Source: Lentzea sp. (GTDB lineage: Bacteria > Actinomycetota > Actinomycetes > Mycobacteriales > Pseudonocardiaceae). Taken from it: a DNA stretch of 8,054 nucleotides. The notes under the pieces were generated by a model, which searched no databases, was not told the origin of the DNA, and saw only the letters and a program-made list of their open reading frames with translations. The stretch spans positions 1 through 8,054 of the forward strand of contig JASLAV010000607.1 in NCBI GenBank assembly GCA_030146905.1, written 5' to 3'. The position numbers were made by a program, and so were the translations under genes. The first letter of the stretch is position 1. Each line of letters begins with the position of its first letter. Below, piece after piece: positions 1 to 6,331 of this stretch.

Positions 1-460
1 CGGAGAGCACCTGACCGCGGTCGGGCATGTGCCACATCGACTCGAGGGCGCAGGCCGCGTCGAACGAGGGGGCGGGGAAGGACGTGTCCGTCGCGTCCGT
101 GTACTGGGTCGTGGCGTGGTGGGCGAGCCCCGCCTCGGCCGCGGCCTCGTTGGCCTGCTTCACCTGGACGTGGCTGACGGAGATGCCGACCACGTCCACG
201 CCGGCGGTGCGGGCCAGCCGCAGCGCGGGGTGACCGCAGCCGCAGCCGACGTCCAGGACCCGCTGGCCGGGCTGCGCGGCGAGGCCCGTGATCATCATGT
301 CGGTCAGGCGGTCGGTGGCCACCTCGATGGAGCTGTCGTCGGCGTCGTCGTCCCAGTAGCCGTAGTGGTAGTTGGGGCCCCACGTCGAACCGTAGATCTG
401 ACCGATGCCGTCGTACACGTCGGCGACGTCGCTGGGAGCGGGAGACTGCTCGATCGTCAT
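1..460 (-). CDS. SAM-dependent methyltransferase, RebM-like (3' end outside window)
   Basis: The N-terminal 153 residues of a class I (Rossmann-fold) methyltransferase are visible; the C-terminal part lies beyond the left edge. The ATG is at 458-460, with GGAG six bases upstream (467-470), so the start is well supported. The protein opens with a segment around residues 16-36 (VYDGIGQIYGSTWGPNYHYG) like the lid region of sugar O-methyltransferases such as RebM. SAM-binding motif I, VLDVGCGCGHPAL, is at residues 68-80. A second-strand motif VVGISVS is near residues 90-96, and the motif IV region (SFDAACALESMWHMPD) is at 132-147. From memory it is closest to RebM (rebeccamycin 4'-O-methyltransferase) and less like EryG. 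The methyl acceptor cannot be read from the sequence; O- or C-methylation of a small molecule are both possible. It follows the other methyltransferase gene by 89 nt on the same strand, with no obvious terminator between, so the two are probably co-transcribed. The fold is sure, the substrate is not. Confidence 0.88.
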   Translation of the reverse strand, partial: MTIEQSPAPSDVADVYDGIGQIYGSTWGPNYHYGYWDDDADDSSIEVATDRLTDMMITGLAAQPGQRVLDVGCGCGHPALRLARTAGVDVVGISVSHVQVKQANEAAAEAGLAHHATTQYTDATDTSFPAPSFDAACALESMWHMPDRGQVLS

Positions 461-549
461 GAAGAACTCCGGGTAGTCGTGAAAAAGGCGGGAAGTCGAC
501 GGCGCCCGGCCGGGAGAACCCGACCGAGCGCCTGCGTGATCTGCTCGGG

Positions 550-1449
550 TCACTTCTTCTCGAAGCGCAGGAAACCCAGCTGAAGGCCTCCTGCTCGCCA
601 TTCGGCGCCCTGCGCCTGGTTCGCCAGCAGGGAGATCCTCATCTGCCTGCGCTCCACCGCGGAAAGGGTGCTGTCGCTGTCCAGCACCGCCTTCGTCCAG
701 GCGGCGCTCTCCTCCCAGAACGGCAGGGTCTCCGCCGTGGCGTCCACCTCGTCGACCAGTTCGAAACCCGCGGCTGCCGCGGCTTCCGCGTAGTCCCGCA
801 CCGTGGCCGGCTTGCAGTAGAAGTACTCGGCCCACACATCGGCGCCGTGCGGGCGCGTGATGAACACTTCCTCGACGCAGACGCTCCCGCCGGGGCGGAT
901 CACGTGCGACAGGCGCTCGAACCACCGCGGGCGGTCGAAGTACCCGCTGCTCTCGATCGCGACCGCCGCGTCGTAGGGGCCGTCGTCCACGGTGAGCCGG
1001 TTCGCGTCGCAGACCAGCGTCCTGACCTTCCCGTCCAGGCCGCATTCCCGCGCGAACCCCTCGACCACGGGCGCGTGCTCCGGCGCGTTGGTGACCGCCG
1101 TGACGTCGGCGCCGTACTCCTGCGCCCAGAAGAGAGAGCCCCCGCCGAGACCGCAGCCGACGTCCAGGACCTTGCCCGACAACCGGTGTTCCGCGCCCCA
1201 GATCTTGGCCGCGTAGCGCAGCAGGCCCTCCTGGTGCAGTCGGATGCTGTGGCGAATGGCCTCCGCCGTGTCGTCGGCGCGCGGCGGCGTCTCGGAGCCG
1301 GGGTAGTAACCCACGTGGTAGTGGATCCTGGGGCCCGGCCCGTACTTGCGAACGAGCTTGGCCGTTTTGGAGTCGTAGTACTGGCCGACTACCCGTACCT
1401 CGTCCTGGGGGTCCAGCGCTGCCAGAGGCGAGCTTGAAAGATTTGACAC
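550..1449 (-). CDS. SAM-dependent methyltransferase, prenyl-diphosphate C-methyltransferase-like
   Basis: The 299-residue protein is a class I methyltransferase of about the usual length for the GPP 2-C-methyltransferase group. SAM motif I is VLDVGCGLGGGS at residues 94-105. The segment before it (residues 22-49, QYYD...IHYHVGYY) parallels the aromatic/His-rich N-terminal region of GPP C-methyltransferases (YHHHYG in the Streptomyces enzyme, recalled from memory). The motif AIESSGYFD (164-172) aligns with the NNES stretch of that enzyme, so Glu166 falls where a catalytic base is proposed in GPP methyltransferases such as BezA. A C-terminal ETLPFWE motif (240-246) matches DTLPYWE. Known members methylate an alkene carbon of GPP, FPP or IPP; here that is an inference, and prenylated-product C-methyltransferases such as TleD are alternatives. 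I chose the GTG at 1447-1449 because GGAG lies 8 nt upstream; a GTG at 1516-1518 would add 23 residues that look non-conserved. It is the first gene of the minus-strand operon and diverges from the MEP genes. Confidence 0.87.
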   Translation of the reverse strand: MSNLSSSPLAALDPQDEVRVVGQYYDSKTAKLVRKYGPGPRIHYHVGYYPGSETPPRADDTAEAIRHSIRLHQEGLLRYAAKIWGAEHRLSGKVLDVGCGLGGGSLFWAQEYGADVTAVTNAPEHAPVVEGFARECGLDGKVRTLVCDANRLTVDDGPYDAAVAIESSGYFDRPRWFERLSHVIRPGGSVCVEEVFITRPHGADVWAEYFYCKPATVRDYAEAAAAAGFELVDEVDATAETLPFWEESAAWTKAVLDSDSTLSAVERRQMRISLLANQAQGAEWRAGGLQLGFLRFEKK

Positions 1450-1457
1450 GGTCACTT

Positions 1458-1461
1458 CTCC
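1458..1461 (-). promoter_or_regulatory. Shine-Dalgarno site deciding the methyltransferase start
   Basis: On the minus strand GGAG is followed by AAGTGACC and then GTG at 1449-1447, a normal 8-nt spacing. The in-frame GTG at 1464-1462 lies upstream of this site. The GTG at 1455-1453 is only 2 nt past GGAG, too close. This favours the 299-residue product. Confidence 0.65.
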
Positions 1462-1520
1462 AGGGCTTCGGATTCCTGCGCAAGCAGCGACTCGTTCGAA
1501 ATGCGGAGCCGCACTCACGA

Positions 1521-1533
1521 TCAGGAATCCTGA
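1521..1533. repeat. Dyad TCAGGA-A-TCCTGA, candidate operator
   Basis: The two 6-bp half sites are perfect inverted copies around a central A. The dyad lies about 30-40 nt downstream of the predicted start of methyltransferase transcription and contains one of the four CAGGAAT heptamers in the window. Flanking CGA (1518-1520) and TCG (1535-1537) nearly extend the symmetry. The position fits a roadblock-type operator. Which protein binds is unknown; the LuxR-type regulator at 5838-6230 is the only candidate in view. Confidence 0.4.
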
Positions 1534-1568
1534 GTCGGCCCTGAATTCGGTGGCGGCTATCGGATTCC

Positions 1569-1597
1569 ATCCTGGAGGAGACCCCGGTACGTGTCAA
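1569..1597 (-). promoter_or_regulatory. Promoter of the methyltransferase operon
   Basis: Read on the minus strand, a perfect TTGACA -35 hexamer (1597-1592) is followed after 17 nt by CAGGAT (1574-1569). That differs from the actinomycete -10 form TAGGAT at one base. Transcription would start near 1562, giving a leader of roughly 110 nt before the GTG at 1449. The -35 box lies inside the dyad GTGTC-AAC-GACAC (1591-1603), and a second dyad lies in the leader, so repressor control is plausible. This is a consensus match only. Confidence 0.5.
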
Positions 1598-1832
1598 CGA
1601 CACCGCGTGCACGGTTTCGACTTTGGGAAAAACCCCAAATGGTCCGGCACAAAGCCCGTTCTGGACTATTCTCCGGATTGGGTGGTTGCTGTGTGCGACA
1701 CCTCGGCCGTGGTGAAGTCCGGCTGTTGTGCCGGCGCCGGCGGCGGGCAAGACCTCCTGAGCGGGACCCGGTTTCCACCGACCGGCGCGGATGTCCGGCA
1801 ACGCGTTGCGACGCGGGCGTCCTGCGCGGAAC

Positions 1833-1836
1833 GGAG
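1833..1836 (+). promoter_or_regulatory. Shine-Dalgarno site of ispH
   Basis: GGAG is followed by TCAGA and then ATG at 1842, a spacing of 5 nt. It supports the 319-residue form, whose N-terminus (KQVLLAEPR) begins as other IspH proteins do, over the upstream in-frame ATG at 1791. Confidence 0.6.
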
Positions 1837-1841
1837 TCAGA

Positions 1842-2801
1842 ATGAGTGGCGGCAAGCAGGTCCTGCTGGCCGAGCCGCGGAGTCTGTGCGCCGGTGTGCG
1901 CAGGGCGATCGCCATCATCGACCTCGCGCTGGAACAGCACGGCGCGCCGATCTACGTCCGCAAGGAGATCGTGCACAACCACCACGTGGTGCGCGAGTTC
2001 CAGCGCAGGGGCGTCCGGTTCGTCGACTCCGAGGAGGAGGTGCCGGAGGGCGCGGTGTGCGTCTTCTCCGCGCACGGCGTCTCCCCGCAGGTGCGGCGGA
2101 ACGCGGAGGCGCGCGGGCTGGACGTGCTCGACGCGACCTGTCCCCTGGTGGCCAAGGTGCACCAGGAGGCCCGCCGCTTCGCCAGGGACGGGCGGACGCT
2201 GCTGCTGGTCGGGCACGCGGACCACGAGGAGGTCGAGGGCACCTTCGGGCACGCCCCCGACCAGACGATCATCGTCGAGTCGGTCGCCGACGCGGAGGCG
2301 CTGGACCTCCCCATTGACGCACCGGTCGCCTACCTCACCCAGACCACGCTCTCGGTCGACGAGACCAGGGACATCATCGCCGTGCTCCAGCGCAGGTTCA
2401 CCGACCTGCGCGGGCCCGCCACCGACGACATCTGCTACGCCAGCCAGAACCGCCAGGACGGCATCAGGGCCGTCGTGGACCGGTGCGACCTGGTGCTGGT
2501 GGTCGGCTCGACCAACTCCAGCAACTCGATCCGGATGGTCGAGGTGGCGCGCAGGCTCGGCGGCAGGGCCGAACTGGTACCGGACGTCACCCACCTCGAC
2601 CTCGCGTGGCTGGACGGCGTGACCACGGTCGGCGTGAGCGCGGGGGCGAGCGCGCCGGAGGTCCTCGTCGACGAACTCGTGGAACGGCTCGCCTCGCTCG
2701 GGTACGCGGACGTGGCGGTGCACCGCGTGGCGACGGAGGACGTCGTGTTCTCCCCGCCCGCACGACTCACCGGCGTGCCGGACGCGCCGTCACCGAGCTG
2801 A
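1842..2801 (+). CDS. ispH: 4-hydroxy-3-methylbut-2-enyl diphosphate reductase (IspH/LytB)
   Basis: IspH catalyses the last MEP step, reducing HMBPP to IPP and DMAPP with a [4Fe-4S] cluster in the cytosol. The 319-residue product is family-sized (E. coli 316). The three cluster cysteines are present: Cys16 in SLCAGV, Cys100 in DATCPLV and Cys198 in DDICYASQNRQ. Substrate-pocket residues are also visible: His45 (EIVHNHHVV), His78 (FSAHGVSP), His128 and Glu130 (GHADHEEVEG), the TQTTLS loop (166-171), the SSN triad (226-228) and AGASAPE (267-273). The ATG at 1842 has GGAG 5 nt upstream. An in-frame ATG at 1791 would add 17 unconserved residues. It heads the ispH-dxs-ispG operon, 43 nt before dxs. 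It reads CAGVRRAI where housekeeping IspH usually has CAGVDRAI, which suggests a specialised paralogue; that reading is inference. Confidence 0.95.
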   Translation: MSGGKQVLLAEPRSLCAGVRRAIAIIDLALEQHGAPIYVRKEIVHNHHVVREFQRRGVRFVDSEEEVPEGAVCVFSAHGVSPQVRRNAEARGLDVLDATCPLVAKVHQEARRFARDGRTLLLVGHADHEEVEGTFGHAPDQTIIVESVADAEALDLPIDAPVAYLTQTTLSVDETRDIIAVLQRRFTDLRGPATDDICYASQNRQDGIRAVVDRCDLVLVVGSTNSSNSIRMVEVARRLGGRAELVPDVTHLDLAWLDGVTTVGVSAGASAPEVLVDELVERLASLGYADVAVHRVATEDVVFSPPARLTGVPDAPSPS

Positions 2802-2844
2802 CCGGGTCGCGACCTGACGAACCCCGTGAGGAGCACTGTTCGAC

Positions 2845-4662
2845 ATGGCGCTGCTGGAGACCGTGCGCGACCCCGCGCGGCTGCGTGAGCTGTCCGCGGA
2901 CGAGCTGCGCGACCTCGCCGGGGAGATCCGCGCGTTCCTGATCGAGCGGGTGTCCGCGGCCGGCGGGCACCTCGGGCCGAACCTGGGCGTGGTGGAGCTG
3001 ACCATCGCGTTGCACACGGTGTTCGACTCGCCGCGGGACCGGCTGCTGTGGGACACCGGGCACCAGTCCTACGTGCACAAGATCCTCACGGGCCGCCAGG
3101 CCGGTTTCGACCGGCTGCGCAGGCCAGGAGGGATCTCCGGCTACCCGAGCAGGGAGGAGTCGGAGCACGACCTGGTGGAGAACTCGCACGCGTCCACCGC
3201 ACTGTCCTACGCGGACGGTCTGGCCAGGGCCGACGCCCACCTCGGGCGGCGCGGCAGGGCGACTGTCGCGATCATCGGCGACGGCGCGATGACCGGCGGC
3301 ATGGCGTGGGAGGCGCTCAACAACATCGCGGGCGGGCCGCAACGGCCGCTCGTCATCGTGCTCAACGACAACCAGCGCTCCTACGCGCCGACCGTCGGCG
3401 GCCTGGCCGAACACCTGGCCGATCTGCGCGCCGGGCGCGGGCCCGGCGTGTTCGGGCAACTCGGGCTCGGCTACCTCGGCCCCGTCGACGGCCACGACAT
3501 CTCCGCCGTCCAGGACGCGCTGCGCAGCGCGGTCGCGCTCGACGGACCGGTCGTGGTGCACGTGATCACCGCCAAGGGCAAGGGATACAGGCACACCGAG
3601 ACCAACGACCTCGACCTCGGCCACGCCGTCAAACCGATGGACCCGGACACCGGGAAGGCGCTGAAGGCGTCTCCCCCGTCCTTCACGTCGGTGTTCGGCG
3701 AGAAGCTGGTCGAACTGGCGGAGCAGCGCGACGACCTCGTGGCGATCACGGCCGCGATGGCGGAGCCGACCGGGCTCCTTCCGCTGCAGCGCAGGTTCCC
3801 GCACCGGGTGATCGACGTCGGCATCGCCGAGCAGCACGCGGTCACGATGGCCGCCGGGTTGTCCCTGGGCGGCGTGCACCCGGTGGTGGCCATCTACTCC
3901 ACGTTCGTCAACCGCGCGCTCGACCAGCTGCTCATGGACGTCGCGCTGCACCGCCGCCCGGTGACGTTCGTCCTCGACCGGTCAGGGGTGACCGGCGACG
4001 ACGGGCCGAGCCACAACGGCATGTGGGATCTCTCGGTGCTGCAGGTGGTGCCGGGGCTGCGGATCGCCGCGCCACGCGACGGCACGCGGCTGGCCGAGCT
4101 GCTGGCGGAAGCCGTGTCGTGGCAGGAAGGTCCGACGCTGCTGCGGTTCCCCAAGGGCCCGGCCGGTGACGACCTGCCCGCCGTCGCCACGTTCAACGGG
4201 ATCGACGTGCTGCGCCGCTCCGGCCGGCTGGACGTGCTGATCATCGCGGTGGGCTCGCTGGCGGGGCTCGCGCTCACCGTCGCGGACGGTGTGCGGACGC
4301 GGGGCATCGGGGTGACGGTGGTGGACCCGAGGTGGGTCACGCCGGTCAACCCCGCGCTGGCGGACCTGGCACGCCGCCACCGGCTCGCGATCACCGTCGA
4401 GGACAACAGCCGCGCGGGCGGTGTCGGTTCCGCGATCGCGCAGACGCTGCGGGACGCCGACGTGCGCACTCCGTTGCGCGAGTTCGGCATCCCGAGGCGG
4501 TTCCTCAGCCACGGTTCCAGGGCCGAGGTGCTCGCCGCGTGCGGGCTGACCGCGCAGAACATCACCAGGACCGTGGCTGAGCAGCTGACCGCCCTCGACA
4601 CCGCGCCCGCCGGCATCGACGACCTCGATGGCTGGCCGGTTCGCACCGGGGAGCAACGATGA
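2845..4662 (+). CDS. dxs: 1-deoxy-D-xylulose-5-phosphate synthase (DXS)
   Basis: DXS makes DXP from pyruvate and glyceraldehyde 3-phosphate with thiamine diphosphate, the committed and often limiting MEP step. At 605 residues it is slightly shorter than typical DXS (about 620-640), but all three transketolase-like domains are present. The N-terminal domain carries [10 protein letters not shown] (39-48), [13 protein letters not shown] (72-84) and the ThDP/Mg2+ motif GDGAMTGG with its downstream NN (145-160). The Pyr domain carries [10 protein letters not shown] (324-333), with Glu329 as the cofactor-activating glutamate, then [10 protein letters not shown] (352-361) and [15 protein letters not shown] (378-392). 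The C-terminal domain carries [12 protein letters not shown] (492-503) and the VEDNSRAGG region (518-526). The ATG at 2845 follows GAGGAG (2828-2833) at a slightly long 11-nt spacing. Its stop overlaps the ispG start by four bases (ATGA), which implies translational coupling. No active-site loss is seen. It is probably an extra copy that boosts precursor supply. Confidence 0.96.
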   Translation: MALLETVRDPARLRELSADELRDLAGEIRAFLIERVSAAGGHLGPNLGVVELTIALHTVFDSPRDRLLWDTGHQSYVHKILTGRQAGFDRLRRPGGISGYPSREESEHDLVENSHASTALSYADGLARADAHLGRRGRATVAIIGDGAMTGGMAWEALNNIAGGPQRPLVIVLNDNQRSYAPTVGGLAEHLADLRAGRGPGVFGQLGLGYLGPVDGHDISAVQDALRSAVALDGPVVVHVITAKGKGYRHTETNDLDLGHAVKPMDPDTGKALKASPPSFTSVFGEKLVELAEQRDDLVAITAAMAEPTGLLPLQRRFPHRVIDVGIAEQHAVTMAAGLSLGGVHPVVAIYSTFVNRALDQLLMDVALHRRPVTFVLDRSGVTGDDGPSHNGMWDLSVLQVVPGLRIAAPRDGTRLAELLAEAVSWQEGPTLLRFPKGPAGDDLPAVATFNGIDVLRRSGRLDVLIIAVGSLAGLALTVADGVRTRGIGVTVVDPRWVTPVNPALADLARRHRLAITVEDNSRAGGVGSAIAQTLRDADVRTPLREFGIPRRFLSHGSRAEVLAACGLTAQNITRTVAEQLTALDTAPAGIDDLDGWPVRTGEQR

Positions 4663-5795
4663 CGACCGTCGCTCTGGGAATGCCCGCGCCGCGCGAGGAA
4701 GAGCTCTCGGTGGCCACCCGCCGGACCTCGCGCAAGATCATGGTGGGCGGCGTGCCGGTCGGTGGCGACGCGCCGGTCTCGGTGCAGTCGATGACCACCA
4801 CGCCCACCGCGGACGTGGACGCCACCCTGCAGCAGATCGCCGAGCTCACCGCGGCCGGCTGCGAGATCGTGCGGGTCGCCGTGCCGTCGGCGGACGACGC
4901 GGCCGCGCTGCCGGCCATCGCGCGCAAGTCGGGCATCCCGGTGATCGCCGACATCCACTTCCAGCCCAAGTACGTGTTCGCCGCCATCGACGCCGGTTGC
5001 GCCGCGGTGCGGGTCAACCCCGGCAACATCCGCCAGTTCGACGACCAGGTCGGCGCGATCGCCCGCGCCGCCGGCGACGCGGGCGTGCCGATCCGGATCG
5101 GCGTGAACGCCGGGTCGCTCGACAAGCGGTTGCCGCGCAAGCACGGCGGCGTCACACCGGAAGCGCTGGTGGAGTCGGCGTTGTGGGAGTGCTCGTTGTT
5201 CGAGGAGCACGGTTACACCGACCTGAAGATCTCGGTCAAGCACCACGACCCGGTGGTGATGATCGAGGCGTACCGCAAGCTCGCCGCCCGGTGCGACTAC
5301 CCGCTGCACCTCGGCGTGACCGAGGCGGGGCCGCGCTTCCAGGGAACGATCAAGTCCGCGGTCGCGTTCGGCGCGCTGCTGGCGGAGGGCATCGGCGACA
5401 CGATCCGGGTGTCGCTGTCCGCACCGCCGGTGGAGGAGGTCAAGGTCGGTGCGCAGATCCTGGAGTCGCTCGGGCTGCGGCCGCGCGGACTCGACATCGT
5501 GTCGTGCCCGTCCTGCGGCCGGGCCCAGGTCGACGTGCACACCCTCGCCGAGCGGGTGACCGCGGCACTCGAGGGGTTCCCGGTGCCGTTGCGGGTGGCG
5601 GTGATGGGCTGCGTCGTCAACGGGCCGGGCGAGGCCCGCGAAGCCGACCTCGGCGTGGCCGCCGGCAACGGCAAGGGCCAGATCTTCGTCAAGGGTGAGG
5701 TGATCCGCACGGTGCCGGAGTCGCAGATCGTGGAGACCGTCCTGGCGGAGGCGGCCCGCATCGCCGAGGAGATGGGTGTGGACGTTGAGGCGTGA
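4659..5795 (+). CDS. ispG: 4-hydroxy-3-methylbut-2-en-1-yl diphosphate synthase (IspG/GcpE)
   Basis: IspG converts MEcPP to HMBPP, the step immediately before IspH, using a [4Fe-4S] cluster. The 378-residue protein has the two-domain bacterial form. A TIM-barrel part carries [15 protein letters not shown] (42-56), ADIHFQP (97-103), VRVNPGNI (117-124), [10 protein letters not shown] (146-155) and HLGVTEAG (217-224). A C-terminal iron-sulfur part carries SCPSCGR (Cys283, Cys286) and [10 protein letters not shown] (Cys318, Glu325), the usual three cysteines plus glutamate. The ATG at 4659 overlaps the dxs stop (ATGA) and has GGGGAG 5 nt upstream, so the start is secure. It is the last gene of the MEP operon and is followed by a strong hairpin. 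In most actinomycetes the housekeeping ispG sits beside dxr and rseP; here it does not, which fits a cluster-borne copy. Confidence 0.96.
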   Translation: MTTVALGMPAPREEELSVATRRTSRKIMVGGVPVGGDAPVSVQSMTTTPTADVDATLQQIAELTAAGCEIVRVAVPSADDAAALPAIARKSGIPVIADIHFQPKYVFAAIDAGCAAVRVNPGNIRQFDDQVGAIARAAGDAGVPIRIGVNAGSLDKRLPRKHGGVTPEALVESALWECSLFEEHGYTDLKISVKHHDPVVMIEAYRKLAARCDYPLHLGVTEAGPRFQGTIKSAVAFGALLAEGIGDTIRVSLSAPPVEEVKVGAQILESLGLRPRGLDIVSCPSCGRAQVDVHTLAERVTAALEGFPVPLRVAVMGCVVNGPGEAREADLGVAAGNGKGQIFVKGEVIRTVPESQIVETVLAEAARIAEEMGVDVEA

Positions 5796-5830
5796 CATGC
5801 GGTTCGCGCAGGGAGTGCGCGAACCGCGTG
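5796..5830. terminator. Hairpin between convergent ispG and luxR, likely bidirectional terminator
   Basis: The arms GCGGTTCGCGCA (5799-5810) and TGCGCGAACCGC (5816-5827) are perfectly complementary around the 5-nt loop GGGAG. Pairing extends to 15 bp through one G-U wobble (5796-5798 with 5828-5830). It begins right after the ispG stop and ends 7 nt past the luxR stop, where both transcripts need to end. There is no T-run on either side, as is common for high-GC actinomycete terminators. Confidence 0.7.
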
Positions 5831-5837
5831 CGGCACG

Positions 5838-6230
5838 TCAGTCCACGGTTTCACACGCAACACGCGGGGGCCACGAATCCTTTCGCAGGATCTCGAGGAC
5901 GTATGCCCTGGAAACCAATGCGACACGATTCGAAGCCTGCAGCTTGTCGGACATGACTCGGACGTGGTAATCGATGGTCTTCGAGCTGAGGTACAACTCC
6001 CTGGACAGCCGTCCGCTGGAGAAACCGGCCGCAACGCCTTCGAGGATTCTGGCCTGGATGGAGCTGAGCATCCAGCAGCCGGTGGGCTGGTGCACTTCGT
6101 ACTCGGCGGAGTTCGTCGATCTCGGACGTGCGTCACCGGAGAGCACCTGACCGAATCCGTGCTTACGGGCACAGCCCGGGTGGTGCTCGCACTTGTGCAG
6201 GTCGTTCTGCCGGTTGTCCATGACATCCAT
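5838..6230 (-). CDS. Single-domain LuxR/GerE-family transcriptional regulator
   Basis: This 130-residue protein ends in a LuxR-type helix-turn-helix at about residues 55-113. The scaffold helix is LSSIQARILEGVAAGFSSGRL and the recognition helix lies in LSSKTIDYHVRVMSDKL (81-97), followed by the typical NRVALVSRAY tail. There is no receiver, PAS or autoinducer domain. The 54-residue N-terminus has a Cys/His-rich patch, KCEHHPGC (13-20), which might bind metal or sense redox state; this is speculative. The ATG at 6228-6230 has AGGA only 4 nt upstream, so the in-frame ATG at 6219-6221 is an alternative. Hand-counted GC of 5881-6230 is about 60%, lower than the MEP genes, as is common for cluster regulators or acquired genes. 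It is convergent with ispG and diverges from the small gene at 6332. It is the obvious candidate pathway regulator, by position only. Confidence 0.85.
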   Translation of the reverse strand: MDVMDNRQNDLHKCEHHPGCARKHGFGQVLSGDARPRSTNSAEYEVHQPTGCWMLSSIQARILEGVAAGFSSGRLSRELYLSSKTIDYHVRVMSDKLQASNRVALVSRAYVLEILRKDSWPPRVACETVD

Positions 6231-6331
6231 CCATTCCTGTGAAGCCGGCCAGGTCAGGACTGCAATCAGAGAGATAACGGGGGAGGAGACTCAGTTTTGT
6301 GTCCGCAGCGGAACAGTTGTGAGGGACGACG
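6231..6331. promoter_or_regulatory. Divergent promoter region, luxR / small gene
   Basis: This 101-nt gap contains one ATTCCTG heptamer (6233-6239), which overlaps the luxR ribosome binding site on the opposite strand. It also holds TCAGGA (6254-6259) and an imperfect dyad TGTCCGC-A-GCGGAACA (6300-6315). A strong plus-strand Shine-Dalgarno-like GGGAGGAG (6281-6288) lies well upstream of the small gene. No promoter hexamer pair is convincing on either strand; TTATCT (6273-6278, minus) is the best -10-like match. Both divergent promoters must nevertheless lie here or just inside the genes. Confidence 0.4.

Larger units (their letters stand above)
1450..1841. promoter_or_regulatory. Divergent intergenic control region (methyltransferases / ispH)
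   Basis: These 392 bases between two divergent start codons hold no convincing gene. GC falls to about 52% in 1621-1680 by hand count, against 75-80% in sampled ispG lines. It contains a minus-strand promoter (1569-1597) and three dyads. These are GTGTC-AAC-GACAC (1591-1603), TCAGGA-A-TCCTGA (1521-1533) and TTTGGG-AAAAAC-CCCAAA (1622-1639). TCGGATTCC occurs twice, at 1468-1476 and 1560-1568. For the plus strand the best -10 candidate I see is TATTCT at 1667-1672, but no good -35 box sits at the right distance, so the ispH promoter is unresolved. The self-complementary GCCGGCGCCGGC at 1730-1741 may just reflect base composition. Confidence 0.6.

Noticed and set aside
461..549. Terminator or promoter between the two methyltransferases
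   Set aside because: Only the short palindrome CCCGGCCGGG (505-514) is present, with no promoter hexamers; co-transcription is simpler.
29..583. Plus-strand 184-codon frame over the left end
   Set aside because: The minus strand encodes a clear methyltransferase with a SAM motif and a ribosome binding site; the plus frame is Val/Gly/Arg-rich shadow.
1730..1741. 12-bp palindrome GCCGGCGCCGGC
   Set aside because: Composed only of G and C in a GC-rich tract, so expected by chance; not counted as an operator.
1591..1845. Plus-strand 84-codon frame whose stop overlaps the ispH ATG (ATGA)
   Set aside because: Third codon positions are not GC-rich, the protein is Arg/Cys-rich without family features, and it lies across the low-GC promoter region. 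The overlap is probably chance.
1557..2723. Long minus-strand open frame opposite ispH
   Set aside because: It is an antisense shadow of a well-supported ispH, with His/Arg/Val-rich low-complexity sequence typical of antisense frames in high-GC DNA.
3894..5798. 634-codon minus-strand frame opposite dxs and ispG
   Set aside because: Both plus-strand genes have complete catalytic motifs. The antisense product has no recognisable domain and spans two genes.
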